Source of the DNA: Pteria penguin
Taxonomy: Eukaryota > Mollusca > Bivalvia > Pterioida > Pteriidae
Direction: 5' to 3'
Assembly: GCA_035048485.1 (NCBI GenBank)
Contig: CM068588.1
Coordinates: forward strand, 22,962,324-23,026,323
Length of the DNA: 64,000 bases
The position numbers and the translations under genes are program-made. Of the stretch, positions 12,501 to 24,474 are shown piece by piece; positions within the stretch are counted from its first letter, which is position 1; each line of letters begins with the position of its first letter. The notes below the pieces were generated by a model. That model was not told the origin of the DNA, ran no database searches, and saw only the letters and a list, made by a program, of their open reading frames with translations.

Positions 12501-14410
12501 CTCGAATATACAGTGATAAAAAAAATAACATAAAAATTTTGACACACTCTTTCACACACTTTCATTTTACACTAAAACAAGATTTAAATGTTTTGCAGCA
12601 CCCAGTATGTTTAAAACTAAGTTATTTAAGAAAAAGAACTGGAAAAAGAATTCCGACCTAATCTTTTTCACTAATTTTCGTGTCATTGTCTTTATTTTTT
12701 CAATGTAGAGAAGAAAATTGACAGTGATTGTCATTTGTCAATTGTCAAAAGCACTATGAATGAGAGACCATATGAAGCTTTACTTTTTTCAAGCAGTCGG
12801 TTCATTGTGAATAAGGAAATTGTGCTCCGGTGAGAGATAAAGGTATATTTGAGTCTCTTGAATGTTGTAGATTTTCGTTTGTAATTCATTACATTTTCTA
12901 CTTATTTCATATGAAGCCAGTTAATGAAGTGTATTATCGATGAACACATCACGAATAATAATAAGGATGTTCGAATTTTAATTTTATTTTCTTGTGCCGC
13001 GTTGAAAAAAAAATCTCATCGGGCTCGTTATTCAAATAAATACAAGTTGGAGGAGAAAGACGTAAACATTGTGCATACTTGTAGGTACTGGTAATACATA
13101 TTTAGTGTGTTTTACTTGGCATAGAACGAGTTTTTCTTGAATTATTTCCCCAAAATAAGAGTTCTTTCAACATAATTCGATCAGAGATGTCTGTAAATAT
13201 TTAGAGAGTGTAGTAGATGGAAAATGGCATTTATCTGTTTTCATTTTCAATTTCATCTCTGAATTCTCTTTTGAGATAAATACAGTCATGTTGTACATGT
13301 ACATGCTAGTTGCTGATAGTAGGGCCACAATTGACCACTTTCCAGTTCCGTGCCCCCTAGGAATGCTACTGGTAGGGTGGTCGCCCGTAACGTCGTTCAT
13401 TTTGGGCATTTGGCCAAAAAGTCACATTTTTCGTCTTTTTCAACTTATCAGAAAATGTGTTAAATGTGGAGTAAAAAAAATAAAAATTATATGTATGGCA
13501 ACTTTAAGATTTGTTCTTTCTATACAATGTTATTAAAAATCATTTTGAAGACCAAGGAAGCATAAATACGGTGTCCGAAATGCGGTCGTTCGCGAAAAAA
13601 TGGCGGTCGTCAAATCTCTGTGTCAACGTGTGTACCGTTTTCAAAATCGATTCCGCACGCTATTACTGAACGTAGAATGGTGATTTATCTACCAAAAGTT
13701 GCAGAAAATCTTAAATTTTTAAAATCCGAGTGAAACAGTTTTGCAGCGTATCTAAATCTGTAAAAGAAAAATATTTATTTGAAAGAGAGAGTCAGAAAAA
13801 ATCGATTTCGGTCCGCTTTAAAGTCGTTTCACTCGGATATCGTTAGTCTAAACCCTCTACTTCCATTTCATAAAAAGGTCATGGTCGTACATGTAATAAT
13901 AGCTTGCGGAAACGATTGGATGTTCACCTCTTTGGGGCGTGGATTTTGTACATACGTCACGCCGTACGAGTTATCGTTCGTAGCGCCGATGTTGTTTTTG
14001 TCTCCATAGTTACCGAAGCTATCGACACTAATTTATAGCTTTCTCGGACGATTTTTTGCTAGTTTTGTGCCTCGGATTGAAGGACTGTCAACTATGAGGG
14101 CTATCACTCATTGCAATACTTAAAAATGTCCGAATTATAATAGTTTTTCACTCTCGTAGCAAGTCCATAAGCCGCCTCTGCTTTTTCCCATTACGTTTGA
14201 AGATTTTCGGTAACCCTTTGGAGTTAACCTTTGGTTATTATACGGTTTTGTACCAAGTGTTTTCCACGTGAAAAATAAACATATATAGATATGTAAAATG
14301 TACTTGAGCAATTTATTTTTTGAAATGTTACTTTTCCAAAAAGAAATATGTAATTTCTAATGTAGAAATATTGTATTATCTTACAGACTTTAGCCCACTA
14401 TGTTAGTATG

Positions 14411-14433
14411 TAACCCCCCCCCCCCCCCTTTTC
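14411..14433. repeat. C homopolymer
   Basis: A run of about 17 C with a few T, inside the 3.75-kb element. Confidence 0.85.
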
Positions 14434-14469
14434 CCCAGCTCATTTCAAGTAGTGCATTTAATTTTAATT

Positions 14470-15050
14470 ATCTATCTAGTTAAAAGGATGAGATATTTCA
14501 TTAGAATAAGTGAAATCTACCAACTATTCTATTTTCTCTATCTCCTTATTGCCTTTTGTAGTTTTGATTGACCCAATCTATGTTTAAAAATACATTAATT
14601 TGTGGCTTTGAACTTGGTAAATTCAAATAAATGACAAATTCCTGAAATAGAAAGTCAAGCCAGCACTAACTGAAGATTTTATAGTATGACAAGGTAAAAA
14701 TCTATCTAGCAAAAAGAATGAGAGATTTCATTAGGATAAGTGAAATCTGCCCAACCATTCTTTTTTCTGTCTTCTTACCATCTTTCAATGGCCTCCATTT
14801 TTATATTTATATAAAAACCTATCTAGCAAAAAAGAATGAAAGATCTCAGGATAAGTGAAATCTGCCCAATCATTCTTTTTCTGTCTTCTTACTATTTTTC
14901 ATTGGCCTATATTATGCTTTTATTAATAAAAATATGTACATGTATCTAGCAAAAAGAATGAGAGATTTCATTGGGATAAGTGAAATCTGCCCATGAATCA
15001 TTCTTTTTATTCTGTCTTCCTTTCTATCCCTCTTGGTGACCATTCTGCAT
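14470..15050. repeat. Four-copy hairpin repeat
   Basis: Four diverged copies start near 14470, 14700, 14818 and 14941. Each has ATCTAGCAAAAAGAATGAG, GATTTCATTAGGATAAGTGA, AATCTGCCCAA and a closing CATTCTTTT. Outer arms AAAAGAATG/CATTCTTTT and inner arms AGATTTCA/TGAAATCT are nested inverted repeats, so each copy can fold into an interrupted hairpin of about 55 nt. Adjacent later copies are about 120 bp apart. Confidence 0.75.
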
Positions 15051-15321
15051 GCATTTATATATCATTTATGTAAAATATGACTATAACTTTTGTTTGACCA
15101 TTTTAAGATTGCTGAATTCTGTAGTTTCAGAAACAGTTTTTTTTTTCAGATAAATTCACTCATAATGGTATTAATTTCAGATTAAAATTTATTTTCTTTT
15201 AGATTCATTAATGTAAGATTTTTTCTTTCAGAGTCGGGAATAAATGAAACTCTATAAAAATAATTTCAATTTACTAAATTTACTTTTGATATTAATTAAA
15301 TGTTAATGAATTTATTTCCAG

Positions 15322-15435
15322 GACTGTCTTTTGGATGAGACAGTAAAAACCAATGTCCCGTGCCATGGTAAGCATGGCACGTTAAAGATCCCTTATAATG
15401 CTTCGGGTGGGTCTGTAGTATAGGTCAAAACATGG
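15322..15435 (+). repeat. SINE core fragment
   Basis: GGACTGTCTTTTGGATGAGA, CAGTAAAAACCAATGTCCCG, GCATGGCACGTTAAAGATCC and TGCTTCGGGTGGGTCTG match the core of the full SINEs. The tRNA head and tail are missing. Confidence 0.75.
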
Positions 15436-17689
15436 TGTCATCTTAGAACTTATATAATTTAGATTATAAAATAAATAAAAATTTAACACATTATTACTTT
15501 ATTAGAACTAAATTACACTGCTTAAAATAAAGTAGGGTCATTATTTAGACAACTGACTCCAATTCTCATGCTTTATAAATTAATTAAAGTAGGTCAAACA
15601 GTAGTCACTTTAAAACTTAATTGATTCATGTGTTCTCTTTTTTGCAAATGTGCATATGTATTTACAGCAAATAAACATCTGTGAAACATAACAACATAGT
15701 TGTTGTAATTCCATATCATAAATGTATACATGTAGATAATTGAAAATTGGCACGTCATGGAATTTAATGTCCAGTGCTATGATAATTCATTCGTAAGGAG
15801 TAAAATGAAGGTTTTGAATACCATAAATCTCTTATTTAACTCTTGACAAACACATAAATAGCTTTTAAATTTATTAATTGACATCACAGTATAAAAAACC
15901 ATCAAAATTGTGTAAAAGTGCCATATTGTTTATAATATCGGATGTCAAACGAATGTTTTCTCCCGTTTTTCCTTTGATTTTAATCAAAATGATAGGGGGT
16001 AAGGGTAATAAATTGTATATAAAATCTTAACAAACATTTTAAAAACATATTTGACCTCTTTTTCTCTTTTATTATATCCTAACAAAAACATTGATACCAA
16101 ACATGCATAATTTCTTATGACTACTACAAAAAATTTAAGTCAAATTATAGGAATTCTTACTCATTCTGTGATGCCTTCGTAACCCTAAAAATTCATATTT
16201 TTCACAATTTTAACTCAGAAAATACATTAAAGTACAAATTTTCTTTAAAATCTAATGGTAATTTATGTTAGTAGGTGCTTAAATGCCAATTTAAGTCCTA
16301 CACTTCTGATCTACCCTTTGAAAACATGGACTTTTGTATTATGCGAACCTGAAAATTAAGGAGGGTTGAATTTATTAAAATCGAAAAAAATATATTGAAA
16401 GTTTGTTTTCTGAGGTCATAATGTATTTAAATAGCTAAAGGAATAACCAATCTTTGAAAAAATGTCATTGAAAAACTTTTAGGATTTTTTTCTGATTTTT
16501 CCTGGCCATTTATATGCAAAAATTGAAAAAAAATCATTAAAAAAACAGGAAATTTTTCCGAGGGCTTTTTTTCAAAGTTTGAGTATCCATATCTTCGTTA
16601 CATTACATATAATATAGCAAATTTGATGTTTCTTTTAAAGTGTGGGTGGATCTTAAAGAGAAACTGTAAAATCAGCTTTCTATTCTTATCATTAAAAAAT
16701 CTGTAAGGCTCTAAATATGCCTGAAAACATAAAAATGCGTTGACACAGAGATTTTCTGAACGTCGAAAAAATGCAAATTTTCCCAAGTTTCGGTTGCTTG
16801 CCTGGCTTTAGTGAAAATGTATACCCAAGAGTATTATATGTCAAAACAAAGCTTAAGATATGCTCAATATCTTGACATAAACAAAATACATGCAAAATTT
16901 ATAGGTAGGGTTATACAAGGGTCCAAATATAGTATGAAATTAGGGGTTTTCCGGTGTGCCCAAAAAGGGGTCAAAAATTGGACCTTTAAATGGCCGTAAC
17001 TTTTGAACCCCTTGACCGATTTTGATAAATTTTTCACCATTGAATTGCAAATTTGGAGACCTTTCAAATGAATGTAATATTATCATGCTAGCAAAAAGTT
17101 GATTTTTTGGGTTGACCACCCTACTACTGGTACAGGACCAGTAGTCGGCTAAAAATCGCGCTTTTTTGTCAATAACTTATTTCAAACTCCTTCGTTTGAC
17201 GTAAAATTTACTCCATTAGATGGTTACTTCTTATTCTTTATATTTGAATATTTTTTTCGATCGTCTGTGGTCAAAAACAACTTTTCCGAAGCTTAATTTC
17301 ATCGAGGGGTACGGAGCCATTTTTGTTTACGTACTGGACCAGTAGTCGGCCATGTCATTTGAACGCTTGGAGGGGCGCACCATGGGGATTGTTTATTATT
17401 AAAAGTGATTTTTGATAATCAGGATTGAAATATACACAAACAGTGACCCAAAAGAAAATGTATTTGGATTAATTTATAGATTAAATGCAAAAAAACTAAA
17501 AGTGGATGGGGTTTGACACCAATGGATACTTTTACAGATGATGATGGCTAGAATAATTAGAATTGTCATTTTATATATGGAATAAATTTATATTCTTAAT
17601 TTTTTAAATGATAACTGGCAAAACAAACAAAATGAAATATAGGGGGAGTTTCGCCATATTTTTTTTACAAAATTTCTGTATAAATATCA

Positions 17690-17835
17690 AACCAGAACAA
17701 AAACAGAAAAACCCCCTAACCCTCCCCCCCCCCCAAAAAAAAAAAATAAAAACTTAAAATAAAAACAGGAAAAAAACAACCAAAACAAAAAAAAAAAAAA
17801 GAGAGAGAGAGAGAAGAAAAAAAAATAAAGTATAT
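17690..17835. repeat. A/C-rich low-complexity tract with GA repeat
   Basis: Runs of C (11), A and (GA)n. It is the reverse-strand counterpart of the G/T-only tracts elsewhere in the window. Confidence 0.8.
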
Positions 17836-18986
17836 AAATAAAAAACAAATAATAACAATATTCAGACATATTTAAAACTTAGCATTATTGGAAAAATTAA
17901 CACCCCCTCCCATCCGTTCCCGTACATCTGTTGATTTATTTATATGATATGTAAAAAAATTGTGGTGGACATAACTTTACTTACATATAGAGCTAATTTA
18001 AAATACAGTAAATACACATGTAAACATAGATATACCTTACTCAGGGCAGTGTATACTATATCTGTACACAGTAATTAAAGATGTTTCCTTTAAATTATAA
18101 ATATATATATACAATGTACCGCAATGTAGTACCTGACATTTAAGTTTAACTTTTCCCCTTAGTGATCCTCAACCTTTATGTCACATCAAAGTGTATGCAC
18201 ATATTGTGGGTCAATGACTAGGATGAATCTATTTTTAACCTTGTGACGTCACTACCCCCAGCCATTGAAAACCAATGCTGGATAGTGACGATAGGATTTC
18301 CTCCGATTTCTTCTTTTGTGTTAACAAAAAAAGGATAATCTTTTTTTTAATGAAATTCGATTTCAAACAGAAGACAATTCAAATAAACAAAACTTTACAA
18401 ATCACGCTAGACATAGCCGAACTCACGTTGTAGCCGACTATTGGTCCTAGCCCATTACTGGTCCACTACCAGTAGACGTTTCAGTACAGGGATGTTTTGG
18501 TACAAGGACGTTTCGGTACATAAGTGAAAAGAAAGACGTTTCGGTACAAGTAAAAATGTTTCTGTACAATGAAAAGCACGTTTCTGTACACTAAAAAGAT
18601 GTTTCGGTACATATGTTTCGGTGATTTATTCACTTTATTTTAGTGTGTGTGTGACATAAGACAGCAAGTGTGACTAGCCATACAGGTGATGCTTACTCCT
18701 ATAGACAAATAGTTTAATTTTACTATAGGACGTAGGCTCAAACGTATATGTATACGTAAACCTTGTCAAGTATTATTTCGTATCCTCGCTAAAAAGTTCC
18801 GCATCGTTAACAATTGAGTTTTAACTTTAGGCACTTCAAGAAAAATGCAGTTTACGTCCATACAAAAGTAAAAAGTTTTACGTCTATATGCCTACTGTTT
18901 GGCTTTAAATGGTATTTTTTAAGTGTGCATGATCACAAGTATACGAGATAAATAAGGTATATGGGTAAAAAAAAATTAAATAAATA

Positions 18987-18989
<3 letters not shown>

Positions 18990-19050
<61 letters not shown>
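18990..19050. repeat. (TA)n microsatellite
   Basis: About 29 uninterrupted TA units followed by a short decayed part. Confidence 0.95.
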
Positions 19051-19051
<1 letters not shown>

Positions 19052-20084
19052 TATATATAGTCTTCATTATTGTTTTTTAAATACGGTGACACATATCGCA
19101 TATCCTGAGGTACAGATGGGGCGTACAGCAAGGCACATTTCCTTAAAAGTTTGCTAGTGCTGATCTTTTGTCTTTGACTTTCTTCTTTGTAGATTGTCAT
19201 AACATCCATTCTAATTTCTTATCGAAACGACCAAAATCAGGGATCTCGTAAACACGCGTGTTTGCGTCCCTGATGCGTCAAAATCGGCCGGGACGCAAGA
19301 TTTTCAAAAGTGGTGAGTTCCCAGGACGCATCCCTGTTACTCCCGCATGCGGCTAATAAATTTATGACATTGTGCTGTGTTGCCGAGTAAGCTGTGTATT
19401 AATTGATTTGTATTAACCGTGGGAGATAACGCTTCGGGCAGTCTGTCGGCGCCAGTATAAATTGCCCACTCGACCCTATTACATGCCCACGATGCCGTCG
19501 GTGGACAGTTGAACGCACTAATTGTACAACAAACAGTGAATAAGGGTGAATGAGAGACCTCATTATACATGTATAGGTGGGAATTTCAGAAATCTATCTC
19601 AAATTTAATACCAAACCAAATGTCTAGAATGGCATGTTGATTCAAACACCACTTCATTGCATATTTTAAAAAAGAATTACGAGTCTTTGTTTTCACAGTA
19701 AGTTTCACTAGTGATGAAAATCTGTAAGAAATTGCGATGTATTTATAGATGTAAACAGTGCAACTGTTACCATGTTTTCTATATCCTGGATTGCCACCGT
19801 CTATTCGGCATGCGCTGGACAAAAAGGAATGAATGTGTTGACATTTCAGGGTCATCTACACAAGATGATTTGTTTTATGAGTTATAGTTGATAGGGGGTG
19901 TAAAGAATCTCAGAATTGTGGGACAAAAGCATGTGTTTAGCTATCAGAATACGTAATTATTTATTTGAGCCTCAAATTGCCTTACTATTAATTAAGTTCA
20001 ACGCATTTAAATATATGAATGATACTTAAAGACTTCAGCGGTTTGTACGGGTCATTATATGTCTCTGATTATTAAAATTAGCAG

Positions 20085-20335
20085 TTACTGCAAAATTGCA
20101 ACGACAGCTTGGGTCAAACATAATTTGGGTTACAATCGGAAAATTTATTAATGCCAATATGCCTGCTGACCACTCAATCCTTACATACGGCGACAAGGTC
20201 CTCAACTCACTGATCAACAACCCAACCCACCTACCCACCAAGCTGATGCGGATCCAGCAAGCCGGACCACCACTCTGTGAATTCAACACCGAAAAATCCC
20301 TGAAGTTCATGGATATGCATAGCCGTAGGAAGTGA
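20085..20335 (+). CDS. Possible terminal coding exon, unknown gene
   Basis: An open frame follows an acceptor-like attagcag and ends at TGA 20333-20335. The residues (IIWVTIGKFINANMPADHSI, then GDKVLNSLINNP, PTKLMRIQQAGPPL and FNTEKSLKFMDMH) have a coding-like composition, and the stretch is more GC-rich than its AT-rich flanks. The following 240 bp look like a 3' UTR, with AATAAA near 20513 and again near 20548. I recognise no family and find no upstream exons. It lies between the two inverted motif clusters at 18.48 and 21.0 kb, so it may be a transposon-borne or captured exon. Confidence 0.35.
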
Positions 20336-20809
20336 ACAATGTGCTATGATATGATGTGATTTGATTATCATCTGTAATGACTGTATATAATGTATAATAT
20401 AATGTATGTTAGTGCTTGATTTTCCTTAAGAATTATTTGTAGTGCTTAGACCTTAAAACTTCTTTTGCTATATATGATACAGTGCTTGACAGTTTATTTT
20501 TTATAACATGATTAATAAATTATCATTTAATGTGATTGTTACAAAGAAATAAATAAATAATTAAACAAAGGAATCTTTTCATTTTATGCCCAGCGCTTAG
20601 CTGTCTGTTAGAGTGGTTGAAGTTAACAGAAGAGATACTGTAGAACACATTGAGTTTTGAACACATCATGTGTACATTATCTGCTTTTCATGCTTAAACA
20701 AAAAAACTGTCAAATTTATTAACATTTAATTCACATGATTAGCATGAAAGACAGATAATATGCACATACAACTATCAAGACACAAAAAACTATATATATT
20801 GAAGTTTAC

Positions 20810-20915
20810 CTCGGGACTCATCATTTTTAAATTGGGACTCACCAAATTTTGGTTGGACTCACCATTTTCAAAAGTGGTGAGTCCCAGGACTCACCATTTC
20901 AGAACCCTAGTGAGA
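20810..20915. repeat. GGGACTCACCA short tandem repeat
   Basis: GGGACTCATCATTTTTAAAT, GGGACTCACCAAATTTTGG, GGACTCACCATTTTCAAAAG and the inverted TGGTGAGTCCC occur in succession. A related segment is at 19261-19345. Confidence 0.6.
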
Positions 20916-21119
20916 ACCCTGCAAAATCATGTACTGAATCGCCTTTGTTCCATGTACTGAAACGACCTATTTTTGCGTACCGAAACGTCATTGTACCGAA
21001 GCGTCCTGCACCCCCTCCCCCTAGCGCCAGTAGCGGATTTCCCACGATTCCAAAAACAAATTGGCAGTATAAGTGGACATACAATGCAATGCGTGAATCT
21101 CATCAATCATTACGTGAGT

Positions 21120-24119
21120 GAGTTTTTTTTATGAATAAATGACTGTTTAACATAGATCTGTTAAAATTAAATTATTCATATGTACGTATCATCCTCTTTT
21201 CATGAGTTGTAGTTTGTAGTACTAACAGACAGATGTTAGCCGGTTTGTCACTTGTATCTCAAGGTTCCTCCAGCAAAAGTGAAATGCAACATTACTTAAA
21301 ATATCGTCCGTACTGTAATCTGTATTACGTAATTGGCTTGTTGGATATAAGTCGGCAGTTTGACCCGATGATCCATATTTGCTGATATTATGTGTTACCT
21401 TTGTGTTAACTGGGGCAACTTAATTAATTAGTCTTTAGTAATATCAGGGACGTAGACATGCTAAATTAAAAATTTTTTTTTGGAAAGTAGCCAATTCCTT
21501 ACATTATTGCTAAAATGAGCAGTTTTAATGAAGCAAATGACTGGCTTGATTATATTTATACGCATTTCTGTATCAAATGGAGAAAATAACAAACTTATAT
21601 ACATTTGTAAGTATTAAGCAAACAGTCTCAATAAAATTTACCCACCTGTCACCTGAAGGCTCTACACACATTTTCCCCCAACCTGTGTTAGATTTGCAGG
21701 TTTGTTTATATGTAGTTCGAATCATCCACAAATTTGTGTAATTGCTTCGCAATGGGCAGAAGCAAGCATTTGAATGATTCAGATATGAACAAACAGGTAA
21801 ATGTGACACAAGCTGTAGACGACTGTACATTGCCTTCTAATGACAGATAAAATAATATTGCCGTCTGTTTGCTTAATATATTGTTTACATGTGTATATGT
21901 TTGATATTTACTGCATTTGATGCCGAAATGTGTAGAATCATGCCAGCCTTTCCGTTTATCCAAATTGCAAGGCATGTTGTGGATAAGTTCGTGTACAGTA
22001 CTGTCCAAGTGTTTGGTCATTTTCCCACCCACGACAGGGCCACATCTAGGTGTAAATTCTGTGGGGCTGAGGTTTTAGATGCAAATCAATATCTCATAAA
22101 TTTTTGACGTCATAATACAAAATTGATTTTATCTTGTGTCTATTTATTACAATAGTGTTGAGTTTTTATCTAAAATGTCAGTCCTGCAATTAATTAGAAA
22201 AGGTCTATACACTTCCCTACACCTGTAGGATATAATAATTTGTTTGAAGAAACAAAAAAATGTTTAAAAGAATATCAATTGATGAAATGTAAACCTTTGC
22301 AACAGACATGCGGGTATCTTTAATGTGCCGTGAGGTGTTAGTTTTTTTCCTCATGAATTCATAATCAAGTTTTTACCTCATGAATTCATAATTGAAATTG
22401 ATTTCCAGACAATTGGATCTTTTCGTTATGCAGAGTTATTTCCCATTTGAGCAGGTATCTGACATCAAATCTTTGTGGTGTCATATAATTTCTATATCAC
22501 TTCCCGTAATTTTACACCAGTTGCCATAGAACTGGTCGACGTCACAATGGTTTGACGTCAGATACCTGCTCAAATGGGAAATAACTCTGTATAACAAAAA
22601 GACTCAATGTTTATCAGTTAACGACAAATATACCGGTATGCCAATCTTCAGAACAATATTTTTGTAACACCATTAATTTCACATTTCAGGATAGCTTCAG
22701 TGCCTTACTTGTGATATGTTAGTACAGCTATAATTTATAAGTAATTGTGCTGTTTCAGTATTTGTCAAATGAAATTCTGTTCGGAAATGTTACATGTTGA
22801 TTATAGTGAAAATTTAATCACACAAATTTGGAAATTAACAAATCTCTTGCTTAACCAATTTAGATCAAGAGTACATTGATTGCCATGTCCTCTTACATGT
22901 GATATTTTTTACACAGACACACTCACACACAATGATTCACATATTTTTCCCTTAAAAAAAGGATGTAAAATGAATTATATGTATTCTGAGTGCATTTTTA
23001 GATTATATATACATGTACTCATTTCAAAAGTAATAAACTGAACAGAATTTGTACCCAGTTACCATGATTTCTCAAGGTCACCTCAAAGCCACTTTGACAT
23101 TGTGGAAACTGGTATGCATATTTTGAATGTCTCATAATTTCTTTTAGTGTAAAAATATGTATGTGTTTCAATATCATAAAGTAAGACAATATGAATGAAA
23201 CAACTAAATATACAAACTTTGTTGTACTCAGTAGATTCTGCTTTCATGTCAGATCACTGTAGATTGCAGTAAATATCAAAGTTTGTTAAAACTCTTATAA
23301 ATATTATTTTGAAATAAAGCTGAACATGATACAGAATATTTCTTGAAATCCATGTTAACGGCAATTTCCATATTATCTCAATCTTGTAGAATACCATTAG
23401 TTCTTATTCCAGTTAACTTTCATCAAAATCTCTTCAGGGTTCTGACTAAACCTATTATACAGGTTAGGTATATTTAAATTACAGTAAGAGGTAATCTTTC
23501 AAAAAAATTAGGCTATGTAAAATTAATTCTATGTTTCTTAGACACTGCGGCATGCTCAAATTTAGTGCTGCCGAGTTGTATTCATTGCAATTTCGGAAAA
23601 AAAAATAGCCGCTGTATCTCCATTTTGATTCATTGTTAAATGTAAAATATCTATTAAAAGAACACGTTTTTCCCCTAGGAGAAAAAGAAAGTACTTTGTC
23701 AGTGTTAATACATGCAAGATGCTTAATGTACTGCTGTTAAACACTGTTACCAAAAACATCTTTATGACCTTACTTGAAAGTATCCCAGATAACAAAAAAA
23801 AAAAATGCAAATTGCAGCCAGGCCAGTAAAGGGGAGGAGAAAGATAGTTTTCTTCTAAGCAATAAAGTTAACTTTAAGGAAGAAATAGTCATGCAGTGGG
23901 TGATTCTTCCATTTGTAAAAGATACATCATTTGCCCAACTAATAAAGGATGTGTTGTCAAACACATATAAGAAAATTCAACCACACGTGAATCCGGAGGA
24001 AATGCTGTAAATAGTACTGTTTGGGGAAAAAATACAAAAAAAAAATACCCTACCTACCTTGCCACTTTTTTTAGACCCAACTATCTGAGAAACATATAAT
24101 TAATTTTACAAGGCCTTAC
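21120..24119. other. Intergenic stretch upstream of KIN
   Basis: Contains the 22418 element and a 25-bp direct repeat of CTCATGAATTCATAAT (22351-22395). The frame at 23774-24010 has somewhat coding-like residues but no recognisable family or clear splice sites. Confidence 0.5.
22418..22602. mobile_element. MITE-like element with about 50-bp inverted ends
   Basis: The left arm TCTTTTCGTTATGCAGAGTT, followed by ATTTCCCATTTGAGCAGGTA and TCTGAC, is matched in reverse complement at the right end with few mismatches. The internal loop is about 80 bp. A related element is at 30225-30408. No protein is encoded. Confidence 0.75.
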
Positions 24120-24354
24120 AGATCTACATGTATATTTACCATCTGGCCTGGAAGTTCATATGTTTATGGGAGGAGATAGTCATTGTAAACAGCACCCCAT
24201 ACAGTCAGTAAGTATCATTATTTTTCTCTAGTATTATTCCAGTATTCTTCTATCAAGAATATACAAACAAACAGTATAGCTGTATATTATTATGAATGAA
24301 TATTTATGCATGAATATTCCACTTTATTCTTCAGTACCGAATATCTGATTTAAA
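24120..24354 (+). promoter_or_regulatory. Possible KIN 5' leader with a small non-coding intron
   Basis: A strong donor, GTAAGT, lies at 24208-24213. A pyrimidine-rich acceptor, tattcttcag, ends at 24334, 20 bp before the start codon. Together they would make a 127-bp intron in the 5' UTR. No TATA box or CpG cluster stands out, so the transcription start is unknown. Confidence 0.35.
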
Positions 24355-24474
24355 ATGGGAAAAGAAAAAGCTGGATTTCTCACACCTAAGGCCATTGCAA
24401 ACAGAATCAAAGCCAAGGGACTGCAGAAGTTACGATGGTACTGTCAGATGTGTCAGAAACAGTGCAGAGATGAG
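24355..24474 (+). CDS. KIN: KIN exon 1 (residues 1-40)
   Basis: This exon encodes the conserved N-terminus FLTPKAIANRIKAKGLQKL and the first half of the zinc finger, with the two metal-binding cysteines of WYCQMC at residues 30 and 33. It ends on a complete codon at GAG followed by gtacaa. The next intron is 2031 bp. Confidence 0.96.

Larger units (their letters stand above)
10560..13365. other. Non-coding stretch
   Basis: Apart from the short-retroelement candidate at 11225 and the element fragments at 12063, I see no gene or element. Confidence 0.55.
13373..17123. mobile_element. 3.75-kb nested element, TAGGGTGGTC ends, 7-bp target duplication
   Basis: It begins TAGGGTGGTC at 13373 and ends GACCACCCTA at 17123, a perfect 10-bp inverted repeat. 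CTACTGG flanks it on both sides (13366-13372 and 17124-17130), a 7-bp target duplication. It carries no transposase frame, so it would be non-autonomous. It holds a CpG-rich first kilobase, four copies of a hairpin repeat (14470-15050) and a SINE fragment (15322-15435). The superfamily is not assigned; 7 bp is not the usual 8 bp of hAT or P elements. Confidence 0.65.
13367..18475. mobile_element. Outer DNA transposon with TA-flanked CTGGTA ends, interrupted
   Basis: Left terminus CTACTGG at 13366-13372 resumes after an inserted element at 17124 as CTACTGGTACAGGACCAGTA then GTCGGC. The right end, reverse-complemented from 18475, reads CTACTGGTAGTGGACCAGTA and later AATAGTCGGC. CTGGTA...TACCAG flanked by TA on both sides fits a TA target duplication, as in Tc1/mariner-like elements. 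Without the insert it is about 1.35 kb and has no transposase. A subterminal copy of GGACCAGTAGTCGGC lies near 17338-17352. Confidence 0.65.
18476..21010. mobile_element. Possible element bounded by inverted clusters of ACGTTTCGGTACA
   Basis: At 18476-18622 the motif ACGTTTCGGTACA (with one- or two-base variants) occurs about seven times in + orientation. At 20930-21005 it occurs four times in inverse orientation as TGTACCGAAACG-like words. Inverted clusters of a short motif at both ends are typical of transposase-binding subterminal repeats. The interior contains a (TA)n tract, a duplicated GGTGAGT..CCAGGAC segment (about 19309 and 20874) and the possible exon at 20085. No transposase was seen. 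Confidence 0.45.

Noticed and set aside
13779..14009. Frame in the CpG-rich part of the 3.75-kb element, as a transposase remnant
   Set aside because: No transposase motif is recognisable and the frame is short.
23774..24010. A small protein gene upstream of KIN
   Set aside because: Residues look partly coding-like (FKEEIVMQWVILPFVKDTSF), but there is no known family and no clear splice sites or leader.
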